Source: Prolixibacteraceae bacterium
GTDB taxonomy: Bacteria; Bacteroidota; Bacteroidia; Bacteroidales; Prolixibacteraceae
DNA: 64,000 nt
Assembly: GCA_019459525.1 (NCBI GenBank)
Contig: JAIBEY010000084.1
Span: forward strand, 1 to 64,000
Direction of reading: 5' to 3'
Below, in pieces: positions 27,348 to 35,796 of this stretch. Within the stretch, counting starts at the first letter, position 1; each line of letters starts with the position of its first letter. The notes under the pieces were generated by a model. The model did no database searches. It had not been told where the DNA came from and worked only from the letters and a program-made list of their open reading frames with translations. The position numbers and the translations under genes were made by a program.

Positions 27348-28025
27348 ATGAATAACAAAACAACCGACCGGATAATCAGTATTCTCTATTCCCTTTCTGC
27401 CACTGCCATATTGTTAGGCGCATTTTTTAAAATCCAACACTATCCAAACGGAAATCTATTGCTTTGGGGAGGATTTATTATTGGAACGATGGTAAGCATT
27501 TTCGATACCTTAAGGTTAAAAAAAATCATCAAAACCCTTGAAGAAAGGTTGAGTAAAGGCGAAACCCAAAAACCGGGAAATGCAAAAACATACTCGCCTT
27601 CGCAAAACACAACTCCAACTCCGATAACCGTAAAAACAACCTACCTGGGCGACTTACGCACCGAAAACATTCATTTACAATCGGGAAGCAAGATAATTAC
27701 CGATGCCCCCACCGACAATCGTGGGAAAGGTGAAGCATTCTCGCCCACCGACATGCTGGCAACTGCATTAGCCAACTGTATCATGACTATTATGGGCATC
27801 AAAGCAATGGACAACGGCATTGATTTGGTGGGTACCGAAATTGAAATCACCAAAATTATGGCGAGTGGTCCGCGTCGGGTGGCCGAAGTGGTTATGGAGT
27901 TTAATTTTCCGAAGAAAGAATACACCGCGGAAGAGAAACGGCTTATTGAAAGTGTTGCCGGAATCAGCCCTGTTCCTTTAAGTGTGCATCCCGACCTGAA
28001 GCAAACGGTTGTGTTTAACTGGTAA
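27348..28025 (+). CDS. Two-helix membrane domain fused to an OsmC-family domain
   Basis: 225 residues in two parts. Residues 1-60 have two hydrophobic helices with a GldL-like turn (LGAFFKIQHYPNGNLLLWGG). A linker rich in Pro, Thr and Asn leads to a complete OsmC-like domain (residues about 95-225: GKGEAFSPTDMLATALANC, KIMASGPRRVAEV, HPDLKQTVVFNW). OsmC/Ohr proteins reduce organic hydroperoxides with two cysteines. Here the first (Cys144) is kept but the second is Ser207 (GISPVPLS where the family usually has CPV). The frame is open throughout. The peroxidase role is therefore doubtful. Confidence 0.8.
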   Translation: MNNKTTDRIISILYSLSATAILLGAFFKIQHYPNGNLLLWGGFIIGTMVSIFDTLRLKKIIKTLEERLSKGETQKPGNAKTYSPSQNTTPTPITVKTTYLGDLRTENIHLQSGSKIITDAPTDNRGKGEAFSPTDMLATALANCIMTIMGIKAMDNGIDLVGTEIEITKIMASGPRRVAEVVMEFNFPKKEYTAEEKRLIESVAGISPVPLSVHPDLKQTVVFNW

Positions 28026-28037
28026 AATTCAACGCTT

Positions 28038-29021
28038 TTAATTTACTGTGGTGCTATCAGGAACAAACCTTTTGGGTGCATTGTCCATGTAGTCACTCAG
28101 CGAATCTCTCAAAATCCGGTTAAACGCAAAGGCTCCTTTTAAATTTAAATGCCTGGTGTCGTAAAAATATTCGTTCGGGAAATTCATTCGGCTAAAGTCT
28201 AAAACAGCAACATTCGTGTTCTTTCTAAGCAAGGCCAAATAGTTTTCGGCATCCTGAATATTGGAATACCCGTTAAAAAAGGATTCGTGATAAGGGGTTA
28301 TCACAAAAATGAACTTCCGCTGGGGGTTCGATTTAATAATCCGTCCGAGTTCGGCCTCAAGTTCGGGCTCATTTTTAAATACTCTTTCTGCTTTGAGTTG
28401 CCGGTTAATCAGCTCTTCAAAATATGCGGCTGATGTTTCAATTTTTTCAACAGAAGCTCCTTTGTTGGTATAGCGTGTTAAGTTGAGTTTGTCGTTGATG
28501 TAAGCCTTCGTGTACATCTCAAAATATCCGGAATATTTTACAAATGGAATCCGGAATATGTTTTTGTACTCCGATCCCAAAAGCGATTTAACCGGCTGGT
28601 AACCGGAGTTATAAATGTAATTCGATTGATCTCCGATTGAATAATCCAATCCATCCAAATCGAAATTGATAATAAGCGGTGTTGTTTTACCTTGCTTTTT
28701 ACATTCCTCGTTCAAAAAAAAGCAGATTACATTATCCTGAGATCCAAAGATTCCGTAATTAAATCCATCTTTCACCAGCGAATCAGGCAAAAAAGTACCT
28801 TCAGCACGCGACGATCCAAAGAACCCGACCTCATTGGGATGCGTTTCCGTAATTATTCGGTTAACTTTATAAACTCCGGCATTCGCACTTCCCAAAACTA
28901 TTTTCTTTTCGAAATAATAGTTGAGAATCGCAGCAATCGTAACAACCAGAATTACAAATGGAAGTACTATCCGTACAAGAAATTTCTTAAAACTGGAAAT
29001 AGATAAATTCTGTTGCTCCAT
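28038..29021 (-). CDS. SGNH-like protein paired with the second MBOAT acyltransferase
   Basis: About 327 residues with an N-terminal anchor (near residues 12-35) and a predicted periplasmic domain. GFFGSSRAEG supplies the nucleophile-type Ser, and YDTRHLN supplies the DxxH pair near the C-terminus, as in the protein at 2639-3550. It overlaps the end of the MBOAT gene by about 35 bp, so the pair is translationally coupled. The ATG at 29021 is preferred; a TTG at 29030 adds three residues. Probable role: final acyl transfer to an exported glycan. Confidence 0.75.
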   Translation of the reverse strand: MEQQNLSISSFKKFLVRIVLPFVILVVTIAAILNYYFEKKIVLGSANAGVYKVNRIITETHPNEVGFFGSSRAEGTFLPDSLVKDGFNYGIFGSQDNVICFFLNEECKKQGKTTPLIINFDLDGLDYSIGDQSNYIYNSGYQPVKSLLGSEYKNIFRIPFVKYSGYFEMYTKAYINDKLNLTRYTNKGASVEKIETSAAYFEELINRQLKAERVFKNEPELEAELGRIIKSNPQRKFIFVITPYHESFFNGYSNIQDAENYLALLRKNTNVAVLDFSRMNFPNEYFYDTRHLNLKGAFAFNRILRDSLSDYMDNAPKRFVPDSTTVN

Positions 29022-30393
29022 TTTTACCAAGAGTTATAATTAGAATGGTGATTAGTACAAGAAACAATACATTCCGGAATGGGTTTTCTTTATATTTTGG
29101 GAATGGAATGACCACCCAAAGGAAAATACTGAAAAAGGTTAGTGCCATATTTACCGGCCCCTGGTGCGCAAATATTTTGGCGAGATTCAAGGAAAAGTCA
29201 AACGAAAATATTTTAGCGATGACCTGATTCGCCTGATCAAAATTCTCGGCCCTGAAAAATATCCAGGCAAAAGTCACCAACGAAAATACAATCACCTGAT
29301 TCATATATTTATTAAATACGCCTACCGAAAGCGTTAGTTTTTCCCTCACGTCTTTAGTAACGATGGCAACTATTAAATAGGCGGCATGTAGCGCGCCCCA
29401 AATAATAAAGGTCCAGTTTGCCCCATGCCATAAACCACTCAGGATAAATACAATAGTTAAATTTCGTAACCATTTCCATTTGGGTACCCAGCTCCCCCCA
29501 AGCGGAATGTATAAATAATCTCGAAACCAGGTTGACAACGAAATGTGCCACCTGTTCCAGAATTCTGAAATGGATTGAGCCGAATAGGGCTGGTTGAAAT
29601 TGACCATCAGATCATATCCCATAACCTTGGCTGTTCCTCTCGCGATATCCGAATATCCGGCAAAATCGCAATAAATCTGGATGGAGAAAAAACAAACCGC
29701 CAGAAATGCTGAAATGGAGTTTGCGCTTTCAATATCGCCATACACACTATTGACATAAACAGCAAGCCTATCGGCAACCACTATTTTTTTAAAAAGGCCA
29801 ATGGCGATCCAGTTTAATCCGGTAACCGCATTCTCGTAACTGAAATATTTTTTCTGATGAAGTTGCGGCAGGATATGTTGAGGGCGCTCAATAGGACCGG
29901 CAACAAGCTGCGGGTAAAACATAACATAAAGGGCGTAAATGCCCAAATGCTTTTCGGCTTTCTGGCGTCCATAATACACCTCGAACGTGTAGCTCATGGC
30001 CTGAAATGTATGAAACGAGAGCCCAATTGGAAGCAGAATTTCCAAAACAGGAAGCTTATTTTCCATGCCCAGAGAGCTGGCAAGAACCGAAACATTCTCG
30101 TTAAAGAAATTATAGTATTTAAATATAGCCAATACACCTATGTTGCTTACAATACTGGCTATCAGGAATATTTTTTTTCGCTTTTTATCCTGCTCATTTT
30201 CAATGAGAATACCCGCAAAATAATCGATAAAAATGGTAAACGCCAGAATGAGAATATACACCGGCTTAAAAAACATGTAGAAATACGACGAGGCCGCCAA
30301 CAACAGAAACCATCTGTACTTATGCGGAACCAGAAAAAAAGCAGTAGTAACTACAATAAAAAAGAACAGAAATTCAATAGAATTAAAAAGCAT
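28987..30393 (-). CDS. MBOAT family membrane O-acyltransferase (second copy)
   Basis: 468 residues with the same architecture as the protein at 1221-2633: a polytopic membrane protein with RWHISLSTWFRDYLYIPLGG and SGLWHGANW, the latter with the catalytic-type His. It is the first gene of a two-gene unit with the SGNH-like partner. The two MBOAT proteins are clearly homologous but differ along their length, so this is not a recent duplication. Confidence 0.9.
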   Translation of the reverse strand: MLFNSIEFLFFFIVVTTAFFLVPHKYRWFLLLAASSYFYMFFKPVYILILAFTIFIDYFAGILIENEQDKKRKKIFLIASIVSNIGVLAIFKYYNFFNENVSVLASSLGMENKLPVLEILLPIGLSFHTFQAMSYTFEVYYGRQKAEKHLGIYALYVMFYPQLVAGPIERPQHILPQLHQKKYFSYENAVTGLNWIAIGLFKKIVVADRLAVYVNSVYGDIESANSISAFLAVCFFSIQIYCDFAGYSDIARGTAKVMGYDLMVNFNQPYSAQSISEFWNRWHISLSTWFRDYLYIPLGGSWVPKWKWLRNLTIVFILSGLWHGANWTFIIWGALHAAYLIVAIVTKDVREKLTLSVGVFNKYMNQVIVFSLVTFAWIFFRAENFDQANQVIAKIFSFDFSLNLAKIFAHQGPVNMALTFFSIFLWVVIPFPKYKENPFRNVLFLVLITILIITLGKNGATEFIYFQF

Positions 30394-30507
30394 ATTCTAC
30401 TTTTTGGATTTTTAGCTGTTGTTTTATAATTCTTGCAAAAAGGAGAATCGAATGCCTGAAGCCAACCCTTCTCTTTTTCTAGTTTGGTAAAGATATGTTT
30501 TATGTTT

Positions 30508-30723
30508 CTATTCTGTCGTAACAAACTGACTCACACCCTTAAACTTTAATGGTGGTTTAACAATCTTATCAGGATACTTGTTTAAGTAAAATAAAGACTT
30601 TTTGGAATCAACTTCATAAAAGTTAAACAGTTTTTTAAACGAGGGACTTAAATAACTCCATTTCCCAAATACGAATTTAATCTTTAATCCGGTGAACGTT
30701 GGCTTTTCTTTTGCAAAACCCGC
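30508..30723 (-). pseudogene. Possible 3' remnant of a protein-coding gene
   Basis: In the 383-bp gap between the MBOAT gene and nikR, the minus strand has a 71-codon open stretch ending in TAG (30510-30508). It begins after a TGA at 30726-30724 and has no ATG, GTG or TTG start at its head. The translation is rich in Lys, Phe and Tyr (for example KFVFGKWSYLSPSFKKLFNF and YLNKYPDKIVKPPLKF) and looks protein-like. It could be the decayed end of a gene that once preceded the MBOAT/SGNH pair, or chance. It overlaps the nikR promoter at its upstream end. Confidence 0.3.
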
Positions 30724-30740
30724 TCAATCTTTTATCTTCG
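30710..30740 (+). promoter_or_regulatory. Promoter for the NikR-like regulator
   Basis: TTTG at 30710-30713, 19 nt, then TATCTTCG at 30733-30740 (one mismatch in the -7 box). The start codon is 36 bp beyond. A TAACACGAA motif lies between, at 30749-30757. Confidence 0.55.
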
Positions 30741-30776
30741 CTCTTAAATAACACGAATAAGTAAAAAAGTAACATC

Positions 30777-31178
30777 ATGGCGGTTTCCCGTTTTGGCGTT
30801 TCGCTGGAAGAAGAGCTGTTAACTGCACTCGATCAGTATGTGACCGAAAATAATTTTTCGAACCGGTCGCAGGCTATTCGCTACCTGATTGAAAAAAATC
30901 TGGCAGAAGAAAAATGGAAATGCGACAATATCGTTGCAGGTGCCGTGGTTGTTGTTTTCCCCTGCCAAAAACCCGAAATCCGAACCCACTCGGCCGAACT
31001 TCAGTTTCAGTACCGCGATGTGGTAATTGGCGTTCAGCAATTTAACCTGAGCGAACAAAATTGCATGGAGATTATTGCAGTTAAAGGAGCATCGCGCCGA
31101 CTCACCGAATTATCCGACAAACTGATTGGTATAAAAGGGATTAAACATGGGAAGTTAATTATGAGTAAAACGGAGTGA
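30777..31178 (+). CDS. NikR-like ribbon-helix-helix regulator lacking the nickel histidines
   Basis: 133 residues, the NikR length. An N-terminal ribbon-helix-helix (RFGVSLEEELLTALDQYV, NRSQAIRYLI) is followed by an ACT-like metal domain ending in IKGIKHGKL. Aligned by eye with E. coli NikR (Asp80 with Asp81, Cys95 with Cys96), the Ni(II) ligands His76, His87 and His89 are replaced by Phe77, Gln88 and Asn90. Only Cys96 remains. Two other cysteines (49 and 63) are present. The gene lies 69 bp upstream of a TonB-dependent receptor, so it probably controls uptake of a metal or metal complex, but perhaps not nickel. Confidence 0.85.
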   Translation: MAVSRFGVSLEEELLTALDQYVTENNFSNRSQAIRYLIEKNLAEEKWKCDNIVAGAVVVVFPCQKPEIRTHSAELQFQYRDVVIGVQQFNLSEQNCMEIIAVKGASRRLTELSDKLIGIKGIKHGKLIMSKTE

Positions 31179-31196
31179 TTTTTTTTGCCCCGCAAG

Positions 31197-31226
31197 TAAC
31201 ACGAATTAGATATTAAATAACACGAA
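31197..31226. promoter_or_regulatory. Paired TAACACGAA motifs ahead of the TonB receptor (candidate operator)
   Basis: TAACACGAA occurs at 31197-31205 and 31218-31226, a 21-bp period (two helical turns), and again at 30749-30757 before the regulator gene. The placement fits binding by a ribbon-helix-helix tetramer. The alternative is remnants of a common Bacteroidota intergenic repeat with ACACGAA wording (compare AAACACGAAGG near 14903). Confidence 0.4.
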
Positions 31227-31247
31227 CAAACTATAAACCTATTCAGA

Positions 31248-33089
31248 ATGAAGAACACATTTTTAAAATCTATCCTTTTCCTGCTCATATTTCCGGGTGT
31301 GGCAGCTACCCTAAAAGCCCAGGACATGTATGAAGACACCGTCAGGATCGAAGAAGTGGTGGTGACTGGAAGCCCTGTAAAAGTAAACCGTGACAATGTT
31401 CCCATGTCGGTTTCGGTGGTTAACAGTGCACAAATCAACGAAAGCAGCGAATCGGCGCTATTGCCTATTCTGAGTGGACGGGTTCCCGGATTGTTTGTTA
31501 CCGAGCGGGGAGTTACCGGTTTTGGCGTATCGGCCGGATCGGCTGGGCAAATCACTATTCGTGGTATTGGTGGAAACCCAACCACCGGAGTTTTGATGCT
31601 GATTGACGGGCATCCCCAGTTTGCCGGAATCTTCGGGCATCCATTACCCGATTCGTATGTGGCATCCGATGTGGAACGGGTTGAGATCATTCGTGGGTCA
31701 GGATCGGTGCTTTACGGTTCAAATGCCATGGGCGGTGTAATTAACCTGATCACCAAAAAACAGGCTCAGGAAGGATTTAATGGCAATGCCCGCCTGATGT
31801 ACGGTTCGTTTAACACACAGAAATACATGGTTTCAGGTGGATATAAAAAAGATAAACTGAGTATATATGTTTCGGGAAACCGCGATAAAACCGATGGGCA
31901 CCGCGATAATTCGGCATTTAAAATTACAAACGGCTACACCAAAATCGGGTATGAACTGAACCCGCACCTGAAAATGAGCGGCGATTTTAGTTTAGCTGCA
32001 TTCAAAGCATCCGATCCCGGCCCCGACACGCTTTCGGCAAAAAGAGGCTACGACATCGACATTACCCGTGGTTACGGGGCTTTTACTTTCGAAAATGATT
32101 ATGAAAAGGTTTCCGGATCGGCTAAACTCTTCTACAATTTTGGGGAACATGATATTACTGACGGGTTTCATTCCACCGACCACAATTATGGCCTGAATTT
32201 GCTGGAGTCGCTGAAACTTTTCAAGGGCAATACAATTACTTTGGGTGTTGATTACATCAATTATGGCGGGTTGGCCGAAAACCTGAAAGCGATGAACGGC
32301 AAAGGGATAGTTTTTGCCGATACTGCGGTTCACGAACTGGCCTGGTACGGTTTCGTTCAGCAAACGATTGCCGAAAAGCTGACATTAAACGCCGGGTTGC
32401 GTTTATCTGATCATTCCGTTTATGGCGCAGAATGGATTCCATCGGCAGGTTTGGCCTGGAGGTCTGATGAAAATACGACATGGAAAGCTTCTTTTTCCAA
32501 AGGATTCCGCAGCCCAACCGTTCGCGAATTATTCCTGTTTGGCCCCAATCCAAAGCTTCAGCCTGAAACGGTTTTCAATTACGAAGCAGGAGTGCAGAGG
32601 TCGTTTTTCAACCGGAAACTAAATCTGGAACTGACCGGATTTTTAGTTGAAGGCGACAACCTGATTATTACGGTTCCGAATAAAGGCTTACAAAACGCAG
32701 GCGAGATATCCAACAAAGGGATTGAATTCTCAGCGGATGCCAATCCTTCGGCGAAACTTAATTTTCATGCAACTTACAGCTACATCAACATGAAAACTCC
32801 GGTTTATGCCACTCCTGAACACCAATTGTTCTTCAGCACGCGTTACCGGTTGAATAAAACGATGTTCATGATCAGTTTGCAGCAGGTTTCCAATCTCGAT
32901 ACCGATCCTTCCGCAAAAACTTTTGAGGAAAGTTATACCTTGGTCAATGCTAAAATTAGTCACCGGTTTTGCAAATTCGCCGAGGTCTTTGTCAGCGCCG
33001 AAAACTTGTTGAATCAGGAATATGAGCAAAACAGGTATTACACCATGCCTGGAACAACCGTTTTTGCCGGAGTAAATTTGAATTTTTGA
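31248..33089 (+). CDS. TonB-dependent outer membrane receptor
   Basis: 613 residues with a signal peptide (to about residue 25), a TonB-box-like IEEVVVTG, a plug domain (RVPGLFVTERG, ITIRGIGG, VERVEIIRGSGSVLYGSNAM, GGVINLIT) and a beta barrel ending in the outer membrane signature NLNF. The size is that of small receptors of the BtuB/heme type rather than SusC. It follows the NikR-like regulator gene and probably imports the metal or metallophore that regulator senses. The ligand is not known. Confidence 0.92.
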   Translation: MKNTFLKSILFLLIFPGVAATLKAQDMYEDTVRIEEVVVTGSPVKVNRDNVPMSVSVVNSAQINESSESALLPILSGRVPGLFVTERGVTGFGVSAGSAGQITIRGIGGNPTTGVLMLIDGHPQFAGIFGHPLPDSYVASDVERVEIIRGSGSVLYGSNAMGGVINLITKKQAQEGFNGNARLMYGSFNTQKYMVSGGYKKDKLSIYVSGNRDKTDGHRDNSAFKITNGYTKIGYELNPHLKMSGDFSLAAFKASDPGPDTLSAKRGYDIDITRGYGAFTFENDYEKVSGSAKLFYNFGEHDITDGFHSTDHNYGLNLLESLKLFKGNTITLGVDYINYGGLAENLKAMNGKGIVFADTAVHELAWYGFVQQTIAEKLTLNAGLRLSDHSVYGAEWIPSAGLAWRSDENTTWKASFSKGFRSPTVRELFLFGPNPKLQPETVFNYEAGVQRSFFNRKLNLELTGFLVEGDNLIITVPNKGLQNAGEISNKGIEFSADANPSAKLNFHATYSYINMKTPVYATPEHQLFFSTRYRLNKTMFMISLQQVSNLDTDPSAKTFEESYTLVNAKISHRFCKFAEVFVSAENLLNQEYEQNRYYTMPGTTVFAGVNLNF

Positions 33090-33126
33090 TTACTCAACTT
33101 GAATTGATTGATAATGTGCATTTAAA

Positions 33127-33159
33127 TTAAAAAAACCGGTTTATTGCCGTTTTTTTTAA
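33127..33159. terminator. Bidirectional terminator between TonB receptor and metK
   Basis: TTAAAAAAACCGG (33127-33139) and CCGTTTTTTTTAA (33147-33159) form a stem with a 7-nt loop and A/T runs on both sides, serving both converging genes. Confidence 0.8.
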
Positions 33160-33178
33160 TTTACTATATTTTAGTTCG

Positions 33179-34432
33179 TTAAATGCCAAAAGCTTTTTTA
33201 ATCGGATCAACATAGTCGAGTTTTTCCCAGGTAAACAATTCTACTTCTGTTTCAATCCGGCCATTGTATGGCGATTCGAAAACTTTGGTAACTGTTTTGG
33301 GTTGACGCCCCATGTGTCCGTAGGCTGCCGTTTCGCGGTAAATCGGGTTGCGAAGTTTAAGCCTTTGCTCAATGGCTGCCGGTCGCAGGTCAAAAATTTC
33401 CTGAATTTTTTCTGAAATCAGGGAATCTGAAAGTCCTACAATTGCAGTTCCTTTCGTTTCCACATAAACACCAACCGGTTTAGCGACTCCAATAGCGTAC
33501 GAAAGCTGAACCAGCATTTCTTTGGCAACTCCTGCTGCAACCATGTTTTTGGCGATGTGACGGGCAGCGTATGCAGCCGAACGGTCAACCTTCGAAGGAT
33601 CTTTTCCGGAGAAAGCGCCACCACCATGAGCGCCACGACCTCCATAAGTGTCAACGATAATCTTACGTCCGGTCAAACCGGTATCTCCGTGAGGACCACC
33701 AATTACAAATTTTCCGGTCGGATTAACGTGGTAAATAATTTCACCAGCAAATAAATCCTGAACTCGTTGTGGCAACTGTGCTTTCACGCGAGGAATCAGG
33801 ATTTCGATCACATCTTTTTTGATTTTGGCCAACATCGGTTCGTCAGCATCAAAATCGTCGTGCTGGGTCGAAACCACAATGGTATGAATCCGCTTGGGCG
33901 AATGATCGTCGTTGTATTCAATGGTTACCTGCGATTTAGAGTCAGGACGCAAATACGTCATCACCTTCTGTTCGCGACGGATAACGGCTAGTTCGAGCAA
34001 AATGCGGTGCGACAAATCGAGTGGAAGCGGCATGTAATTATCGGTTTCGTCGGTAGCAAAACCAAACATCATCCCCTGGTCGCCGGCTCCCTGATCCATT
34101 TTATCGGCTTTGTCAACACCACGGTTAATATCCGGACTTTGCTCGTGAATGGCACTGAAAACACCGCACGAATCACCGTCGAAACGATATTCGGCCTTGG
34201 TATAACCAATCTGGTTAATTACCCGTCGTGCAGTTTCCTGTACATCGACATACGTATTCGATTTTACCTCGCCGGCAAGTACAACCTGTCCGGTGGTAAC
34301 TAAAGTTTCGATGGCAACTTTCGAGTTGGCATCAAAAGCGAGAAATTCGTCTAAAAGGGCATCCGAAATCTGGTCGGAAACTTTATCGGGATGGCCTTCT
34401 GAAACGGACTCGCTGGTGAAAAAATAACTCAT
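33179..34432 (-). CDS. metK: S-adenosylmethionine synthetase
   Basis: 417 residues with the MetK pattern: [17 protein letters not shown] at the start, [22 protein letters not shown] and the P-loop-like [19 protein letters not shown]. It makes SAM from methionine and ATP. The methylthioadenosine-handling operon at 39.9-42.3 kb treats a by-product of SAM use, a functional but not transcriptional link. Two TAAATTTG boxes lie about 150-180 bp upstream. I examined the leader and saw no SAM riboswitch. Confidence 0.97.
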   Translation of the reverse strand: MSYFFTSESVSEGHPDKVSDQISDALLDEFLAFDANSKVAIETLVTTGQVVLAGEVKSNTYVDVQETARRVINQIGYTKAEYRFDGDSCGVFSAIHEQSPDINRGVDKADKMDQGAGDQGMMFGFATDETDNYMPLPLDLSHRILLELAVIRREQKVMTYLRPDSKSQVTIEYNDDHSPKRIHTIVVSTQHDDFDADEPMLAKIKKDVIEILIPRVKAQLPQRVQDLFAGEIIYHVNPTGKFVIGGPHGDTGLTGRKIIVDTYGGRGAHGGGAFSGKDPSKVDRSAAYAARHIAKNMVAAGVAKEMLVQLSYAIGVAKPVGVYVETKGTAIVGLSDSLISEKIQEIFDLRPAAIEQRLKLRNPIYRETAAYGHMGRQPKTVTKVFESPYNGRIETEVELFTWEKLDYVDPIKKAFGI

Positions 34433-34587
34433 AATTTGATCAATTTAAATACCCAAAATCAATCATAAACAGACTGATTACACTCGGATACAAGATTATA
34501 CAATTAAAAGTTGTGGAATAATTGATCGAAAAGCAAATTGAAAAAGAGATTTCGTTTTAGCATTTTTTTTCGTGGTTGCAATCAGTA

Positions 34588-34618
34588 CAAATTTATCCAC
34601 ATAACGAGTGCAAATTTA
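34588..34618 (-). promoter_or_regulatory. Two -7-like boxes upstream of metK
   Basis: On the minus strand TAAATTTG occurs at 34618-34611 and again at 34595-34588. Both match TAnnTTTG exactly. Spacing to a -33 TTTG is not ideal for either, so which is used is open. The implied leader is about 150 nt. Confidence 0.4.
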
Positions 34619-34655
34619 ACAACTTTTTTAAGACAAGGAAGTCTCTATCTAAAAA

Positions 34656-35564
34656 TTAACGTGTCAAATCCTGAAATACATTTTCAAGGCTTTGCTGCTG
34701 TTCTTTCAGGGTAAGCAAAACCAGTTGACTGGAAACCGCAAAGTGAAATAAAGCCGGACGTAAATCGGTGGTCTGATCTGATTCAGCCAGGAATGTGGTT
34801 GAGTTGATGGCCTCCAGTTTCCGAAGCCCATTGATTTTCCGGAGCAATTCCATTTCCGGAGCTTTGTTGAACTCGACCAGAACGGCTTGCTTACGTTCTA
34901 TTTGTCCGGATTTTAACTCCGCAATTGATCCATCGGCAACCAGTTTACCCTGATTTATAATGATCACCCGACTACAAATGGCTTCAACTTCCTGCATAAT
35001 ATGGGTCGAGAGCATCACCGTTTTGTTGGCGCTGATTGCCCGGATCAACTGCCTGATCTCTTCCAACTGGTTAGGATCTAAACCGGTAGTTGGCTCATCC
35101 AAAATCAACACAGCGGGGTCGTGAATCAAAGCCTGGGCCAATCCAACACGCTGGCGGTAACCTTTCGAGAGCATACCAATCTTCTTGTGCTGTTCCACTT
35201 TCAGTCCGGTAAGTTCAATCATCTTCAGAACCTGTTCTTTTTTATGCTGAAGCTTATAAAATCCGGCAACCATCTCGAGATACTCCCGCACGTACAAATC
35301 CGTATAAAGTGGGTTATTTTCAGGCAAATAACCAATTTGCGAGCGGATGGAAATATTTTTTGTCTCAACAGTTTCGCCATTAATTACTACCGATCCACCA
35401 TCAGCCGACAGATAACCTGTAATAATTTTCATTAACGTCGATTTCCCGGCACCGTTTGGGCCTAAAAAACCAACCAGCTCCCCGGTTCCAATTTCAAACG
35501 AAACCTGGTCGAGAGCCTTTTGGGTTCCGTACTGTTTGCTTACCTGCGATACACTGATACTCAT
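34656..35564 (-). CDS. ABC transporter ATP-binding protein (GldA-like)
   Basis: About 302 residues from the ATG at 35564. The ATPase domain has Walker A (GPNGAGKST), the Q-loop region IGYLPENNPLY, signature LSKGYRQRVGLAQAL, Walker B (VLILDEPTTGLD) and the H-loop STHIM. A C-terminal extension of about 80 residues is typical of GldA/NatA-type proteins. GldA partners with membrane subunits in gliding or export. No permease gene is adjacent here, so gldA itself cannot be claimed with certainty. Confidence 0.85.
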   Translation of the reverse strand: MSISVSQVSKQYGTQKALDQVSFEIGTGELVGFLGPNGAGKSTLMKIITGYLSADGGSVVINGETVETKNISIRSQIGYLPENNPLYTDLYVREYLEMVAGFYKLQHKKEQVLKMIELTGLKVEQHKKIGMLSKGYRQRVGLAQALIHDPAVLILDEPTTGLDPNQLEEIRQLIRAISANKTVMLSTHIMQEVEAICSRVIIINQGKLVADGSIAELKSGQIERKQAVLVEFNKAPEMELLRKINGLRKLEAINSTTFLAESDQTTDLRPALFHFAVSSQLVLLTLKEQQQSLENVFQDLTR

Positions 35565-35741
35565 CTTACCTGATTTTTCGTTCAGCAAAAGTAAAGAAAT
35601 CTGTCAATTACCCATCGTTCATAAAAACGGAACAGTTTAATCAAAATTTTTAAACCCGGATACCATTTTAGGGATTAGCGTGAAAATATAACTTTTTTGT
35701 ACGCTTTTTTTGACTTTATACCGCTAATGTAGGCTTTCTGA

Positions 35742-35772
35742 TTTCGTTTTTATTTACTTTAAATTAACTTTG
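35742..35772 (+). promoter_or_regulatory. Promoter for ispG
   Basis: TTTC at 35742-35745, 19 nt, then TAACTTTG at 35765-35772, 24 bp before the ispG start codon. Confidence 0.6.
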
Positions 35773-35796
35773 TCACCCATCTATACATCGGGTTAA

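Noticed and set aside
31197..31226. Classical NikR operator
   Set aside because: The GTATGA-N16-TCATAC palindrome of E. coli NikR is not present; only TAACACGAA direct repeats, which I list as a weak candidate.
34433..34655. SAM riboswitch in the metK leader
   Set aside because: The roughly 150-nt leader shows none of the SAM-I or SAM-II stem and pseudoknot patterns I know; only short AT-rich stretches and two -7-like boxes.
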